Positions 23,838-36,856 are shown, counted from the stretch's first letter. The stretch: DNA of 64,000 nt from Strobilurus pachycystidiatus (GCA_019915135.1 JAHLMK010000005.1:1860001-1924000); one strand, 5' to 3'. A program made the numbers and translations. The notes: generated from the sequence alone by a model not told the origin.

Positions 23838-26800
23838 ATGGACGCAAGCACGGATCTTCGGATAGAGGTTGATTCCATTTCGATCTCTGATGTTCTCTTT
23901 GCTACCACGGACGAATGCTATATCTCGTCTGTTTTTGCTGGACAGCAATCCGGCGTCATCCGTAAAAACGTCTTCCTCAGAGACACACATCGGTGCTATG
24001 GTTCAACAATCATCGACTTCGTCGTACACGAACAGGCATCACCAGCAATAGTCTTAGGACGTCATTGGTTTTCTTATATGGATAATGCCATACCTTCGCG
24101 TAGGCGTCCTTTGAGTGTGTATGCTCCATGTTTATCTCCTTTGGTTACTCAATCAACTCACAGAAATTATTTCTCTGTTCGCAAAAACTCGCTCCCCTTG
24201 GATACCCACTTTGAATACGGCTTCCCCTTCCACTCCGATTCGTACGTATAATATACAAGGGACTGCTTTACCGGATTCGGGTACTCGCCATCCCGGTTTC
24301 AATGCCAACCAGTTCGAGACATCTGACACCAATTCTTACAGTTCCTTCTTTAGTTCACATTCGTGGATCTCAACACCCTCTTCGACGACTAGCGCCAGCG
24401 GTTCTTCGCTTACAACTGTATCTCCCTCTCCCTTAGGTTTTCCCAGAATTCTTGCCGCCTCTGGCTTTAATCTAGCCTCTGGCTCCGATTCTGCTTCTGG
24501 CGCTGGCTGTGATCCCGCCCCTGGCTTTGATTCCGCCTCTGGCGCAGCCCCTGGCTTTGATCCCGCCCCTGGCGCAGCCTCTGGCTTTGATTCCGCCCCT
24601 GGCGCAGCCTCTGGCTTTGATTCCGCCCCTGGCGCAGCCTCTGGCTTTGATTCCGCCCCTGGCGCAGCCTCTGCCTCTGACTCCGCCGCTGGCTCTGACT
24701 CCGCCGCTGGCTCAGGTCCCGCCTCTGGCTCAGATCCTGCTATTGTTCCTGACGGTGCCTCTGGTATTGGTTCCAATTCTGATCCTGCCGGTGCTTGTTC
24801 CATTGAGTTGGATTCACATCGAGAGAATCTCCAGTATATACGATCGTTCCCGGCGCAGATATTTGTAGATCCGTTTTCTTATCAGTCCCTCAGAGATTTT
24901 GCAGCCAAGGTTGTTGTTTCCTCCCCACTCAATGGATCTTTGAACATTGCCGTTAAAGCCCTTTTATCATCAGAAGATGTGGCAGGATCTGCAGTTACGA
25001 CGTCGGCGGCATCCCTGCATGAATCTTTACTGGCGCATGGCCTAGAGTACGAGAGTTTGACTTTTGATCAATGTCGCCAGAGTTATGTTCGACACATAAT
25101 GACAGGTGCATGTCGTCACGGCGAAGCCAGTGCGGCGCCATTAGCTTGTCGTCCTTCGTTCGAGTGCTATAGTCACGCAAATGATATGGCGATTGACCTT
25201 GTGGATTGTATTTTCCAAGCATGGCATGAAAATGTGTTAGCTGTTCCATTATTGCAATACTGGTTATCTATTATCGGCTACCCGACGGGTACAACTTGTT
25301 CGCCTGTGGAAATTTTTCGGACTCTCATGTTGTATCGCCAGACTTTGCATGGGCAATCTGTATTGGAACTTCTTGAAATGGCAGAAAATTGGGACCGACG
25401 CACCATGTATGCTCATGCTCGTTCTCATCATCTACCAGTCACCATGTTTACCACTTTCAACGACCTTTGCGAAATATTTTTAGCTCATGTTATGTCCGAA
25501 TGCCATCACATCAGACTCACTTCTCAACCGGATAGTCGCCCAGATACAACAGTCCCTCCAATTCAGTATCAAAACGAACTGCTGGGGCTTCTAGAAACCC
25601 ATGCTTCTGCCGCTGTAATGCGGCGCTGTTTGACCATCTTGGACGTAACGATCACAAGAGATATGACTACAAACGATCTGCGCAGAGCCGTTAGGAAGTA
25701 TAAGCGCAATTTGGCAACACAGAAAAATAGTCTTAATCAGGCTGTGTATCGTAACAATTCAAGGAAGCATGCATCTGTGGCAGAGATAGAAGCTCGCAAG
25801 ATTGAGCGCGCTACAGAATTAAAAAATAACTGGCCCGTGCCACCCTCCAGAGAGAGAAAAGAAGCATTAATCCGAGATTTTCATGCTAAAACAAATTCCA
25901 TTGCACTCACTAAATTTACGTGTGCGTCGTGTGCAGAAGCGGTTCCTTTGACCAAGAAAAAAGTTATGCGGGCTTGTGATCTTGATCTTGACTTACTGAA
26001 ACCTCAACCCGACACTTTGGGCGCAGCTCCGCTCCCTGTTGTCCCTGACAGTGTTGACGGTTGCCTCCTGCATCCAGACGGTCTCGTACAGAATAATCAA
26101 AATGAATTATGTTTGGCTTTGTGTCCTGTCTGTATTTCAAGCCTCCGACGTGGCAAAGTGCCTCCGCTCGCCCAATGTAATCGTCATTATTATGGACCAA
26201 CTCCACCTGAATTGGCCGACTTGACAATCGTAGAAGAGTCAATGATAGCTCTATGTCGTAGTAAATGCTGGGTAATTCAGCTGCGGGATGAAGGACGGGA
26301 AGGTGGTTATCATCAGAGGGGAATGGCGGGTCATGTGATCGTATATCCGCAACGACCTGGAGAGATAGCTAAGACGTTGCCGCCCAACATCGATGAGATA
26401 ACATCTCCTTTATGTGTCATTTTCGTTGGTTCCACGCCTCCGGATGAAAAATGGCTACACGAAAAGGCAAAACCGCTATATGTACGTGGGGATAAAGTGA
26501 AAACTGCTTTGAAATGGCTAATGGATAACAATCCTTTGTATAAGGATATTATTCCTAACGACAGCACTTTTGATGCCTTAGAGAAAAATCCAATCCTCAA
26601 ATTCCACATATCACATGTTCTTCCTAGCGGTGCCGTTGAGACATCCACTTCGCGTTACGATGAAACTGACAGTGGTCCAGGACAAATGGACGTAGATTCC
26701 GATGATAGTCATCCAGCAAGTTCCGCATCCCGTGCACCTGATCGACAACCCACTTTTGAGACGGTCGTTATTGATGGTGTGGAATCCAGTGCGTCGTCTG

Positions 26801-29800
26801 CCGACCTCCGCCATGCGGCGTGGAATCACGTCAAAAATTTAGAGGGCGGCTACCTGAGCATACCGCATGGTCCGACTTTCACGAAAGAATTCGATAATCC
26901 TGATTTGTTCCCATCGATGTACCCCACACTTTTTCCTTACGGAATTGGTGGACCAGAAGATATTCTCAGAACGGTCCCGGTTGGGTTTAAACGTAATGTA
27001 CAGCATTTCTTTCGCTTGGCGGATAAGCGTTTCCAGGAGCACAATTCTTTTTTGTTTTCTGCATTCAATATGTTACAACGTCGTACCTTACTCCTTCATG
27101 CCGGGCTGAAGGCCAAAAAACAGTCATTCCCGTCTGTGGCTCGCCGATTTGCCTCTGTTACACCCGCTTGTATACACGCCGTTTCGGAAAGAATGTCTCG
27201 CGGCGATTACACCACGGCATACAACGACGAAGAGAAAATGGCCCTGAAACTTATGCTCGAGGTAAAGGCTGTGACTAGCCATGTCGATGCTTCGGCGTCC
27301 TCTAAAACTGTAATGAGGAACGAAATTCGCGGTCTGATGATTGATCAAGGATTGCCCAGTTTTTATTTGACTATCAACCCAGCAGATGTATTTAACCCAG
27401 TCGTGAATTTTCTGGCAGGTGACACTATAGACGTAGACGAATTCGTGGCGGGAAAGTTTGACTACCGTGCTCAACAAGCTAGAGTTGCTAAAAATCCGTT
27501 TTTGGGCGCTGAATTTTTCGATACTTACATGAACACGTTCATCAAAACGACACTAGGTTACGATCCACAAGGAAGTGGTGTCGTGGATGGTGCACTCGGT
27601 ACTGTCAAAGCTGTATACGGTTGTGTTGAAGCTCAGGGGCGAGGAACTTTGCATTGTCATATGTTAGTGTGGCTGGAAGGAGGTCTTAATCCTAATGAGA
27701 TCCGCAATCGCCTGGTCGCCAATCCTGATAGTGATTTTGCTCGGCGTTTGCTCGCATTTCTGGACGATAGTATTTCTAATGAGATTCCGCCTGGTCCTTC
27801 CAAACCAGTAGGTGACGTGCCATCATCCCGGGTACATCCTTGCGCTGTGAGAGGCATCGGTAAAGAAGTTCCCGTTAGCGAACTCTCAGCCTACAACCAA
27901 CAAGATTTTCGCAATTTAGTTAACAAGAGTCAGGTGCACGAGCATTCCAAAACCTGCTTCAAGTACTGTGATCCCAAGAAACCATTGGAGTGTAGATTTA
28001 ATTTGGATCCCAGTAATTTCAATGCCAATTCTGTCATTGATCCTGACTCCGGGGAAATATGCTTACGGTGTTTGGATGGAATGGTCAACAATTTCAATGA
28101 GACTATCATTCGTTCTGTCCGATGTAACATGGATATTAAATTCATAGGATCTGGGCAATCTGCAAAGGCTGTCCTGTACTACATCACAGATTATATTACC
28201 AAATCGCGTCTCAAGGCCAATGTTGCCTACGCATTATTAGAGATGACTGTTCGCAAGCTGTCCGATTTTAATGAAGATGAAGATGAGCTCACGTCTCGCG
28301 CTAAACAACTATTGACAAAGTGTTCTTATGCGATGATGACCAAACAAGAGCTCTCAGGACAGGAGGTTGCGATGTACCTATTAGGCAATAAAGATCACTT
28401 CACAAACCATCAATTTCGAGTCTTATTTTGGACCGGTTTTGAGCAGGCAGTAGATGCTCAAAAACACTCCCCGGAATGCTACCCCGTATCTGACGTCCCA
28501 ATTCAACAAACTGAGGAACTAGCGAATGTCACATTCAATGATGTCTTAGACATAGCTCAACAAGAAAATCTCAGCATAGATATTGATCCGGATTGTGCAG
28601 CAGACAACGTCGATGTCGATCCAAATCCTGTGCCAGTTCTCGCCGAAGATCCAGCTCGAGCGCCTTCAGACGAGGTATATTTTACTGCGGGTAAAAAGGG
28701 CGAACTCAAAGTCCGAGGATCTCTCGTGGACGATTATTTGCATCGTGGGGATTCTTTGCGTGATTTATCGGTCTGGGAATACGTCAGTGGTGTCGTTAAG
28801 ATGCACAAGAACTCAATCAAAACAAAGAAATCAGATATTGACGCAGAAGAAGATGAGCTGCCTGGACAAGAAGACGATGAAGAGGTCGTAGAATATCGGT
28901 TCACCGATAGGTCGGTTCCATTTACGGAGGGGCATGCGGAAGAAAAAGATCATTTCCAACGCCTTCTTCAGAATGATCGTCGCTTGGTGCCTGTTCCATT
29001 GGGACCCTCCATACCTCGCAGAGATCGTCCGGCCTTGCATGAGAAATATTGCCGCCTGATGCTCATCTTATTCAAACCCTGGCAAACTATCGCAGACCTC
29101 AAAAAATCAACCGAAACATGGTCATTTGCCTTCAAAACCTACTTCGAGGAACATTTAGAATGGACCGATCACTTAGATAATATGCAAATGTTGCACGAAT
29201 GTCGCGACAGTCGGGATGATTTCTTTGCTCAGCGCCGACATCGCAAATCAGTCGTGTTAGGTCCGTTGGGAGGAACTGATCGGGTGATAGACGATGATTT
29301 TACCGGTGGCGAAGACCCGTCGTCGGTTCTAGAACATTTAAATTTGATTCAACAAGGCAAGTCCAAATTACAGGTTGCCAATCTACTCGCTCGAAATGAG
29401 TGTCTCCAGTATTTATTTCAGGGTGGTTACTTTGCCGATCCAAAGCCGGCGACTTACTCTATACCAACCCACATCCAAACCAATGCACAGTACGATGATG
29501 TCGACACAGTAGACGTGCAAGCTGACGATTCTGATATCCAAGAACAAATATGGAAGCAAACTTACGCTACTCGCAGAACAGATTTTCGAAAGGTATCTCA
29601 GTTACAGAAGGACAAAAACGACGCTGGAGACACCAGTGAGCAACGGCCTTCGGAGTGGATGGAGATAGACATCGAAGACGGAAACGATTTCCGTGATTCA
29701 CAGTTCAATCCACCAACAACTGAGATTTCGCCTTCTATTGGTAACCCAATGCCCTCGCGGAATGGCTCGAGCACGGTCAACATCGAATCTCTTGTCGCCA

Positions 29801-31614
29801 AATGGAATTTGAATTCAGAACAAAGTCGCGCTTTTCGAATTATTGCCAATCATAGCAGAACACGAGGTGCCGCCCAATTGAAAATGTTCCTCGGTGGACC
29901 TGGAGGCACCGGCAAATCTCGTGTTATTGATGCACTGACAGATTTCTTCAATGAAAGTAACCAGAAACGCCGCTTCCGGCTATCATCTTTTACGGGCGTC
30001 GCTGCAAAAATGATTAAAGGCACGACCTTGCATGCTTGCCTTATGCTCCCGCATGGTAAAAAGGCTCACAGCAAGAATAGTGCTGTGTCTCAAGACTTGA
30101 TTGGGATGTGGCAAGGTGTTGATTATCTATTCGTCGACGAAGTTTCTATGATTGGGTGTGAATTGATGTATAAGATATCGGCTGCATTACAGGATGCAAA
30201 AGAAAATGATTTGCCTTTCGGGGGTGTCAATGTTATATTTGCGGGCGACCTCGCCCAGTTACCACCAGTCTCCCAGACGCGACTATACAGTCAAATCAAT
30301 AATCTGAACAAAGTTACAAATAATAAACAGCAGATACTTATGATTGGGAAGCTGTTGTGGTATTCCCTCGATACCGTAGTAATGTTGCATCAAAACTTCA
30401 GGCAAGCCAATGGTCACGATAGCGCGCGCTTCTTAGAACTTTTAGGTCGGCTTCGGATTGGTCGTTGTACCGATGAAGACTTTGCATTACTCAACTCGAG
30501 GCTTGTCAATAAAGTAAAACCCGATTGGACCCAGCCGGGCTGGAAGGACGCTTCTGTCATTGTCTACAAAAATCTGGTAAAGGATGCTATCAACGAAAAG
30601 GCAACTGTGGAATATGCTAGGCGCACTGGACGAGACATGCACTGGTATTATTCAAAAGATATTCACGCCGGAAAACCAATAACTGAATCCAATCTTCGTG
30701 ATCACTTGTGGAATTTGGAATCGGGACAAACCTCACAGCGGCTTGGTCGCTTACCGTTGGTCATTGGGATGCCAGTTGTTTTCTCTCATAATTACGATGT
30801 CGGAGGGGGAATAGTCAACGGCTGTAAGGGTACATTGGTGAAGATTCGATATCGTACGGATGAAGACGGACGTCGATATGCGACATCTTGCATTGTTAGA
30901 GCTGACAGTATGACAGGATTAGCTATGCCAGATCTTGAGGTCGGTCTGGCTCCTGCTATCAGCGATAAAGTAAGCCTTACATATGTGAACGAGTTCACTG
31001 GCAAAAAATGTAGTATTTCCCGTTGGCAGGTGCCAATTCAACCTGGCTTTTGCCTTACTGCACACAAATCTCAGGGACAAACACTTACCAATGTGATCAT
31101 CGACTTGGCCTCTTGTCGCGGCATCGAAGCTGCATACGTGATGGTTTCGCGCGTCACGTCTCTTGATGGATTATTGATAGCCAGGAAGTTTCCAAAAGAA
31201 CGCATAACGACTAGACCTTCGGAGGACAGTCGGATAGAAATGAGGCGACTACAGATCAAGCATATGGTTACTGTCGCAAAGCACGGCATTGGAGAAGAAC
31301 AAAAACAAGCGCGGGAATTTATAAAATCGTTGAGTCCACCCGATGTTGACGATGTCGATATTGCCGTAAGCAACGAACCTTTGATTGAAAGTCAATTGGA
31401 TTTTACACCTCGAAAGTTGGCTGCTTTACAGAAAGAAGCAAAGAATTGGGCGGTCATCAATTTACCAGAGACTCCGTTAGTGCTATTAACTCAAATGTCA
31501 TCAGTTGATAAAGATGTGAATATGAGTCCGGCGGCGCCAATGCTGGCCAATAGAGTTAAAAAACGATCAGAGCCCGGGCCATCTTCTGCGACGAGGAAGA
31601 AACGTAAGATGTAA
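23838..31614 (+). CDS. Helitron Rep/PIF1-type helicase (rolling-circle transposase)
   Basis: Exons 23838-24114 and 24164-31614 (49-nt intron) give 2,575 aa in one open frame. The first exon contains VVHEQASPAIVLGRHWFSYM, an N-terminal segment seen in mushroom Helitron proteins. Ala/Gly/Pro/Asp repeats follow at about residues 198-278. A Cys-rich region (TCASCAEAV, LCLALCPVCISS, about residues 680-760) resembles DUF6570. The Helitron_like_N and Rep core has the HUH motif GTLHCHMLVWL (about residue 1255) and the tyrosine motif YYITDYITKS (about 1431). The SF1B helicase has Walker A GGPGGTGKS (about 2002), DYLFVDEVSMIG, GDLAQLPPVS, LHQNFRQ, and TAHKSQGQTL (about 2390). It ends with a basic nuclear-localisation-like tail. 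All catalytic motifs are intact, so the element may be autonomous. Confidence 0.93.
24541..24660 (+). repeat. Coding minisatellite: 30-bp units in the Helitron N-terminus
   Basis: Four consecutive 30-bp units starting GGCGCAGCC at 24541, 24571, 24601 and 24631. The last two are identical and the others differ by a few bases. They encode the decapeptide GAASGFDSAP. Shorter degenerate relatives (SGSDSASGAG, AAGSDSAAGS) flank the array on both sides, about 24,480-24,730. The unit is a multiple of three, so copy-number change keeps the Helitron frame. The tract is probably disordered. Confidence 0.85.
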
Positions 31615-32002
31615 CCTATCCGGTACAACGGACACCAGCCAGCTGGACCTGATGACAGATTTACAATAAACGGCATGGACGTTGAATTTCGTCCAGCATC
31701 TTCATAATCTAGCTTGTGGGTCGCAAATATCTTCAATCCAGAATGTTGCCTTCTTCCACTCGACATTGTTTGTTTTTTTTGGGCACTGTTTGTTCAGCGC
31801 CGTTATTTCTGTTCTTCTTGGCAAGCGTCAATTGGTTGGACACCAACAGCTGGGGTTGGAATATTCTAATTGTGCTCGCTTATTACCATAAAAAAAAAGG
31901 ATTTCATGCTTTCAGCATTTCTATGGCGACGCTCATATGTATATATCCCATCATCGTGGTTTTGTATAGTTTGAACATATTTACTGTTAGTACCTGTACG
32001 GT
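31615..32002. other. Helitron 3' flank with a candidate terminal hairpin
   Basis: No gene seen. A 6-bp hairpin, TGGACG (31676-31681) and CGTCCA (31690-31695) with an 8-nt loop, is followed 13 nt later by CTAG (31709-31712). Helitrons usually end in a hairpin followed about 10-12 nt later by CTRR. The next base is C, not the T expected at a canonical A/T insertion site, and the stem is short. This is therefore a weak candidate for the 3' end. Confidence 0.25.
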
Positions 32003-32971
32003 CTACCTTGTCCCCCGAATCACTCCCCGAACTACTTCTTGATTGAAATCTTTGTCCCATGCCCTTTTTTTGGGGGATTCCGCGTTATCACTGAGTAAGA
32101 CAATCCCATGTAACTCAAAGCTAAACCTGCTCGATTGCATGGAAATTCCCTTCACTTTTTCTTCCCAAGGATAGCCTTTGGTTGTGAACATGGTCGCGAC
32201 CACGGAACCGGGCTTGATGTCTGGGTAGCGACCAGGCGACGTATTCCAGCACTCTTCCGGCTCATCCGTAGTGGAATTTAAAATAGGAACTACCCGTGAA
32301 ATGAGCGCGATACCTTGTCAAATAAACGCTCACTTACTCATCTCTTCGTATATCAGAGCGAAAGCTTTTCTGGATTGTCTCAGACGATCGTTGGCGATGT
32401 TTTCAACAAAGTTATCACCGAAGTCTGAATTTTACTGAGCGCTTTTTCTGTTTTCAAGAGGTGTAAACTCACGATACCAAAGCGGTGTGTGCGATTCAAA
32501 TTCGAGTCCGTTTTGTTCGGCAGCGGGAAGAGCAATATTGGATGTTTGCAACATTGCTGCTAAAAAGGCAGCCGTGCGATACCAAGTCCGGACCAAAGGT
32601 TTGATGACAATCCGACCGCGATTGTTTTCATTGACCAAGTCTGAGACGATGACTTCTCCAATCAAGTAGAAATATGATGGTTGTTTGGGGTTGTCGATAG
32701 GACCAAGTACACCGGCTCTCGTTTGAAACATGGCGGGATTGCAAGAATGAATGTTGATTACGCCACCGATGCTACGACTTTGCACCCATTTCAATATTTG
32801 TCTGTTCATACAGTGATTCAGTTTAGAAGCAATACAGGCCATAGGAACACACCAAGCTTTATTCCCGTCTCCTTGACAATGCTCTTTGAGCGTGAACAAG
32901 GCCAACGGACCCGTTTGATCCGTGTGTCCAAGACGAAACAAGTTCACTATCGGTTCCGACAAGGGGATCAT
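32003..32971 (-). CDS. Uncharacterised protein, Helitron-adjacent family, copy 1
   Basis: Exons 32473-32971, 32338-32424 and 32003-32289 give 290 aa in frame through two 48-nt introns. The start at 32971 gives MIPLSEPIVNLFRLGHTDQT. The signature block is RIVIKPLVRTWYRTAAFLAA, then IALPAAEQNGLEFES. The C-terminus is PDIKPGSVVATMFTTKGYPW followed by a hydrophobic SFELHGIVLLSD strand. The same order of blocks occurs in the gene at 55,990-57,891 (SIVIRPLGRTIDRMAAVLGP; FTISKFTYNGSARLSFNAQS), so I read them as diverged paralogues. I recall similar hypothetical proteins in mushroom genomes but assign no function. A nucleic-acid-binding fold serving the nearby Helitron is speculation. Confidence 0.65.
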
Positions 32972-33193
32972 GTTCAACGAGTCGAGGCGGGGCGACAACT
33001 TTTTTGAGGTTTTCGATGTGTGCAGAAATGGAAAACAGCCAGTGTTTGTATCTGATTTATAAACAAGGTAAAATTGCATCTATTTTTACGCGTGCATAGA
33101 GACATCAATTGTATTTGACTTTCGTGCGCGCTTTGCCGGTGGAGCGATGACCCCCCTCTGTGGGGTATGCGTAACCTTAATTTTTGCTAGCAT

Positions 33194-34263
33194 CTATGGT
33201 CGATTGAGACGGGTGTGAGAATAAATTAGACGCAGACAAACATTTGCGGCGGAACGGTCAATAACGGCGACTTCCTCCAATTTGACGATGAAACGACTGA
33301 ACTTCCCGAAGGTTGTTACGCGAAAGGAGACGACTGCATTCACCAAATGACCAGGTTCAATGAATCGACCAGAAGCTCTGGGTTCCAGGCTATATGAAAG
33401 GCCTTTAGTAGGGATAGAGCAAGTGAACTGATAGACGCACCTCAAATTGTCATCCTCTGCGACCCATTCTTTAAATGTCACCTCGTTGTCCGACGTATAC
33501 CTGTGATTGTTCAACCGACATAGCCTTTGTAATTCTCCATCAGGATCGATATCAGCGGTCACAGCAGCATCGGGCAGGTTGTCAGCATGCTTTTCGCTCG
33601 TAAACAGCCGGCTCTCCGCGATGAAAAGGATGAGGTTGTCCATTCTTGATGCTCGGTATTCCAACCCATCCTCGTGTCCGCAAAATGTTAACATGTACTT
33701 GAAGATCGCTTCCACTGCAGCGTTGGCGTTGGTAAAGTGAGCGTCGTCCTCCATAGAGGTCAGCCGAAGGGATTGTCGGATGAGAGACATTTTATGGCTG
33801 TATATTGAAATGAGCACGCCATGGAATCGAATTGAAGAGAGCGAACCTGGTGCGACCTCCCAAAACAAGGAATGGAACAAAGGCACATGAGGCCAACCAA
33901 CCTTGGACATTCAAGGTAACCTGTTCCCCGCTGTCTCTCCAGACAAGATACTTGTTGCCGTCGCGAGTATCAGATACATTGAAGGACGTCTCGATGTCGG
34001 TCTCCCTTGAGTATTGATGAAGCTGAAACTCTCCTGAGTGCTCTTCGCTGGAGCGAACAAATTGGAGAAGCTGAACAGATGGTATTACTGCAAAATTCAG
34101 TTTGAAGAAACGATCACGGTCCAATATGCAACTGACTGGCTTTATCTTTCCAGACTTGCTTCAACGCCTCTATCTCAACCTGTTGATAGCGCATAGTCAT
34201 GATTGGGGTACGAGTGGGAAGAACGGTTCCCTCTAAGGAACAAGTTTCTCTAAGTAAGTCCAT
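33194..34263 (-). CDS. Uncharacterised protein, Helitron-adjacent family, copy 2
   Basis: Exons 34137-34263, 33847-34087 and 33194-33797, joined over two 49-nt introns, give 323 aa. The start at 34263 reads MDLLRETCSLEGTVLPTRTP. The middle exon has VWRDSGEQVTLNVQGWLASC. The C-terminal strand LVNAVVSFRVTTFGKFSRFI followed by VKLEEVAVIDRS is the same type of ending as in the neighbouring copies (a valine-rich F-x-V strand, then L-x-x-V and an acidic/Ser end). It is tandem with the gene at 32003-32971, 222 bp apart and in the same orientation. Function unknown; no catalytic motif seen. Confidence 0.6.
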
Positions 34264-35019
34264 TTTGGAAAAGACGACCGATGTGTCTGAATCGTCTATT
34301 CGTAATGAGGCCGATGACTCGTTGCGAAGTCCCGGCCTCCCGATGCGAAGCAAATCAAAAAAAAAAAAAAAAAAAAGGATGGGCAATATTTGCGAAGTAA
34401 GCGTCGGCATCGGGCTCTGGGGTACTTTCCTGAAGACACCCGATCATAATTCTTAAAGCAATCGAAGAATGTTGGCGGAATCGGCAATTTGATAGTAGTT
34501 TCGGTTCCTCAAACATGAAACCGGAATATTGCTGCGGATCCTTGGCCTCCTGGTCTTAAAGCATCCACAAAAACCACTGTTGATCAAAATTTGCAACGAG
34601 CCCAGTTAAATCTTTGCGAAGTGCCGGTATCCGAAATCGACAGTTCGGTAAGAGTATCGGTTCCATACCATACAAAGAGTGAGCATCGCAATCCGTTGGG
34701 GATCTTGAGGACTTCCGATCATGATGTGTACTTCATTTGGAAATTTAGGGTGTTTGGCAATCCTGTAGGAGCCTCGGCTCCGTAAATCAGGAAGGCGGAA
34801 AATCGCTGCGGATCCTTGCCCCTCGAACCCAAAGTATCCCCAAAGAAAATGGCTGATCGAAATTTGCGAGGAGCAATAGATTTTGGCGAGGTGTCGAAAG
34901 CGCGATCTCGAGAGCTCCACTGAAAACACTCAATCAAAACTCGTGAAAGGCACAAAAAGGTCGTTTTTTAAAAGAAATTGGGTCAATCGGCCGAATTCAC
35001 GATTTCGTGTTATACGCGC
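34264..35019. repeat. Diverged repeat units into which the LTR element inserted (left part)
   Basis: Contains a poly-A tract near 34,358-34,376 and at least two related units. One, at about 34,500-34,740, includes TTGCTGCGGATCCTTGG. A second begins AAATTTAGGGTG at 34741 and runs to the retrotransposon at 35019. The second unit continues on the far side of the retrotransposon (55,519-55,622) and is repeated at 55,638-56,028. No intact gene lies here. The repeat carries the promoter and first-exon region of the gene at 55,990. Confidence 0.7.
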
Positions 35020-36850
35020 TGACACGCTTTATGCGCGCCTGAGCCTAGAAACCGAGAATTTTGCGATTTCTAGATAAGACTCGAAGCCGAAATGCACGAT
35101 ACATCTAACGAGAGACCATAAGATTGCCAGTGATAATACGGAGACCTCATTAGGGCAAGAATGAGCCTCCAGGAGAAATTCATCTTCGAATATCACCATC
35201 CAAAGTGCCCACTTGATTTATCAAGTCAACATCACGTACACATTCTTAAAGAGGACTCGTCTAAGAAACGAACTCGAGTTCCAAGTAATTCGGACTCGAC
35301 TTTGTCAGTGTTGTTCATAGACGATTAGAGTTCGATTAGCTCACTTCCTGCTGATGAGTAGAATGGGGTTAAGCTACAGAATGGTCTAGGTCAGCATAAA
35401 TGGGGATGAAAGCCCAGTAATGTTATCACAAGATACAACTATCCCCTTGGAATTCTAAGTCTAGAACCCACGATAGCACAAAATCGAGTAACAGTCGAGC
35501 TATTCGAAGAAGCCAATAAAGATAAAGATGATCAAGTGTTCTTCATGAATAATCCGCAGTATGCCAAGAGTGTTAAGAATCAAGAAGCCAAGCTTCTTCA
35601 GATCTCAGGTGATTAAATCTGACCTGAAATCAGTAGAGATTGGAACAAGCAGACAGATTGCGAACAACAAGTCAACGATCTACCATGGATCTTAGAGTGG
35701 ATTCTTAAGCGAAATGAAGCTCTAGACTCAATCAGATAATCGAGACTGAATTGGTGACGCAATCTGAAGAATCCGAGTCGCAAAGAAGCATTCAGAACAA
35801 TTAAGAGCCAAGAGAAGATGAACCACATGTGATAGATTCGACCGATAGCACGCAAGGATGTTGCAATCCGAGCTTGAAATTAGTCAACGTGGATCAACTC
35901 TAGAGGGTTCGTCATGAATAAACTGGCATAATAAGGAAATGGAAGCGCCTAGACTGGTGTCTACAGCGCGGAAATTAACTCCAAGTGGCTATTAGTTAGT
36001 AAGTTAAGATTAGTGTACAGTAGGGACCAGTTTGTATAAAAGAAGCGTCGATACAGTATAGTAGTTTAGTTTAGTGACCCGCAGCCACGAGCCCACAAAG
36101 CTCTACTGTAGTAATCTATCTCTGTACAAAATCGAATTCGATTTGCACGCACCCAAAGAAACTCGAATTCGAGTCAAACCTAAGAACCAAAGAACAAACC
36201 TAACGCACTAAGAGCAAGGGTTTAGAACAAAAGTGAACTTAATCGAAGAGCAAAGTTCCTTGAATTCAACGTACTAGAGGCGGTGTTTCTGAGCATAGTA
36301 TCTCCCTAGAGACACTACAGAGACTTTGCAGTCTGAGCCAGCCTTTCCCTAGAGAGGACCGTTCAGTCGCGAAAAGCGTTAACCAGCATAACCTCTTGCG
36401 AGTTCAAGTGCAATTCGAGCACGATTTGGTCTAAAACCCACGCAAAACACTCAAACTCAAAGAATAAGCTCCTACCGAGGTTATAAGAAACATACCAAGT
36501 GTGGCAGTAGACTATCGTGTTCTTGATACAACCCCTCCAGCGCGAGGATTGTGAAAGTCGCATAGTTTAAGTTCAGTCAGAGGCTTGTGTATTGTTCCCT
36601 GAAAACCAGACGATTTGTCAATCGGTCAAAATCCCTACCACCCCCTTCAAACTCGCACTTTGTGCACACCTACGTTTCTGTTACGCAAGAACCTTGTTTT
36701 TCAAGTGTAGTGTTGTAGTAAATCAAGCTCGATTTTCTATTGCAAAACCCAATATTCCAAAACCGCAGAAACTTTACTCTCATTCGGAGTATTAAGAGTT
36801 GTGTTGTTTGTTAGGTGTGATTCTACGCCTCTAAAATAACGTGCACATCA
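35020..36850 (+). repeat. 5' long terminal repeat
   Basis: 1,831 bp, with the same length as the 3' LTR at an offset of 18,664 and identical wherever I compared the two. A TATA box (TATAAAAG, 36035-36042) puts the U3/R boundary near 36,065, so U3 is about 1 kb and the R-U5 leader about 0.8 kb. The leader holds two perfect palindromes: AAATCGAATTCGATTT (36129-36144) and ACTCGAATTCGAGT (36161-36174). Apparently identical LTRs point to recent insertion. Confidence 0.93.
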
Positions 36851-36856
36851 ACTTTT

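Noticed and set aside
24336..24803. 155-aa minus-strand ORF rich in Glu, Pro and Ala opposite the Helitron repeat
   Set aside because: It is the complement of the in-frame minisatellite; the sense frame belongs to the intact Helitron protein, and the antisense frame has no start context or motif.
34358..34376. Poly-A run as the tail of a retroposed gene
   Set aside because: The run lies in a repeat unit with a poly-T counterpart near 55,870 and no adjacent intronless gene copy or target duplication was found.
35613..36563. Short ORFs inside the LTR (repeated at 54277-55227)
   Set aside because: They are short, without motifs and lie in the U3/R region; their duplication only reflects the two LTR copies.
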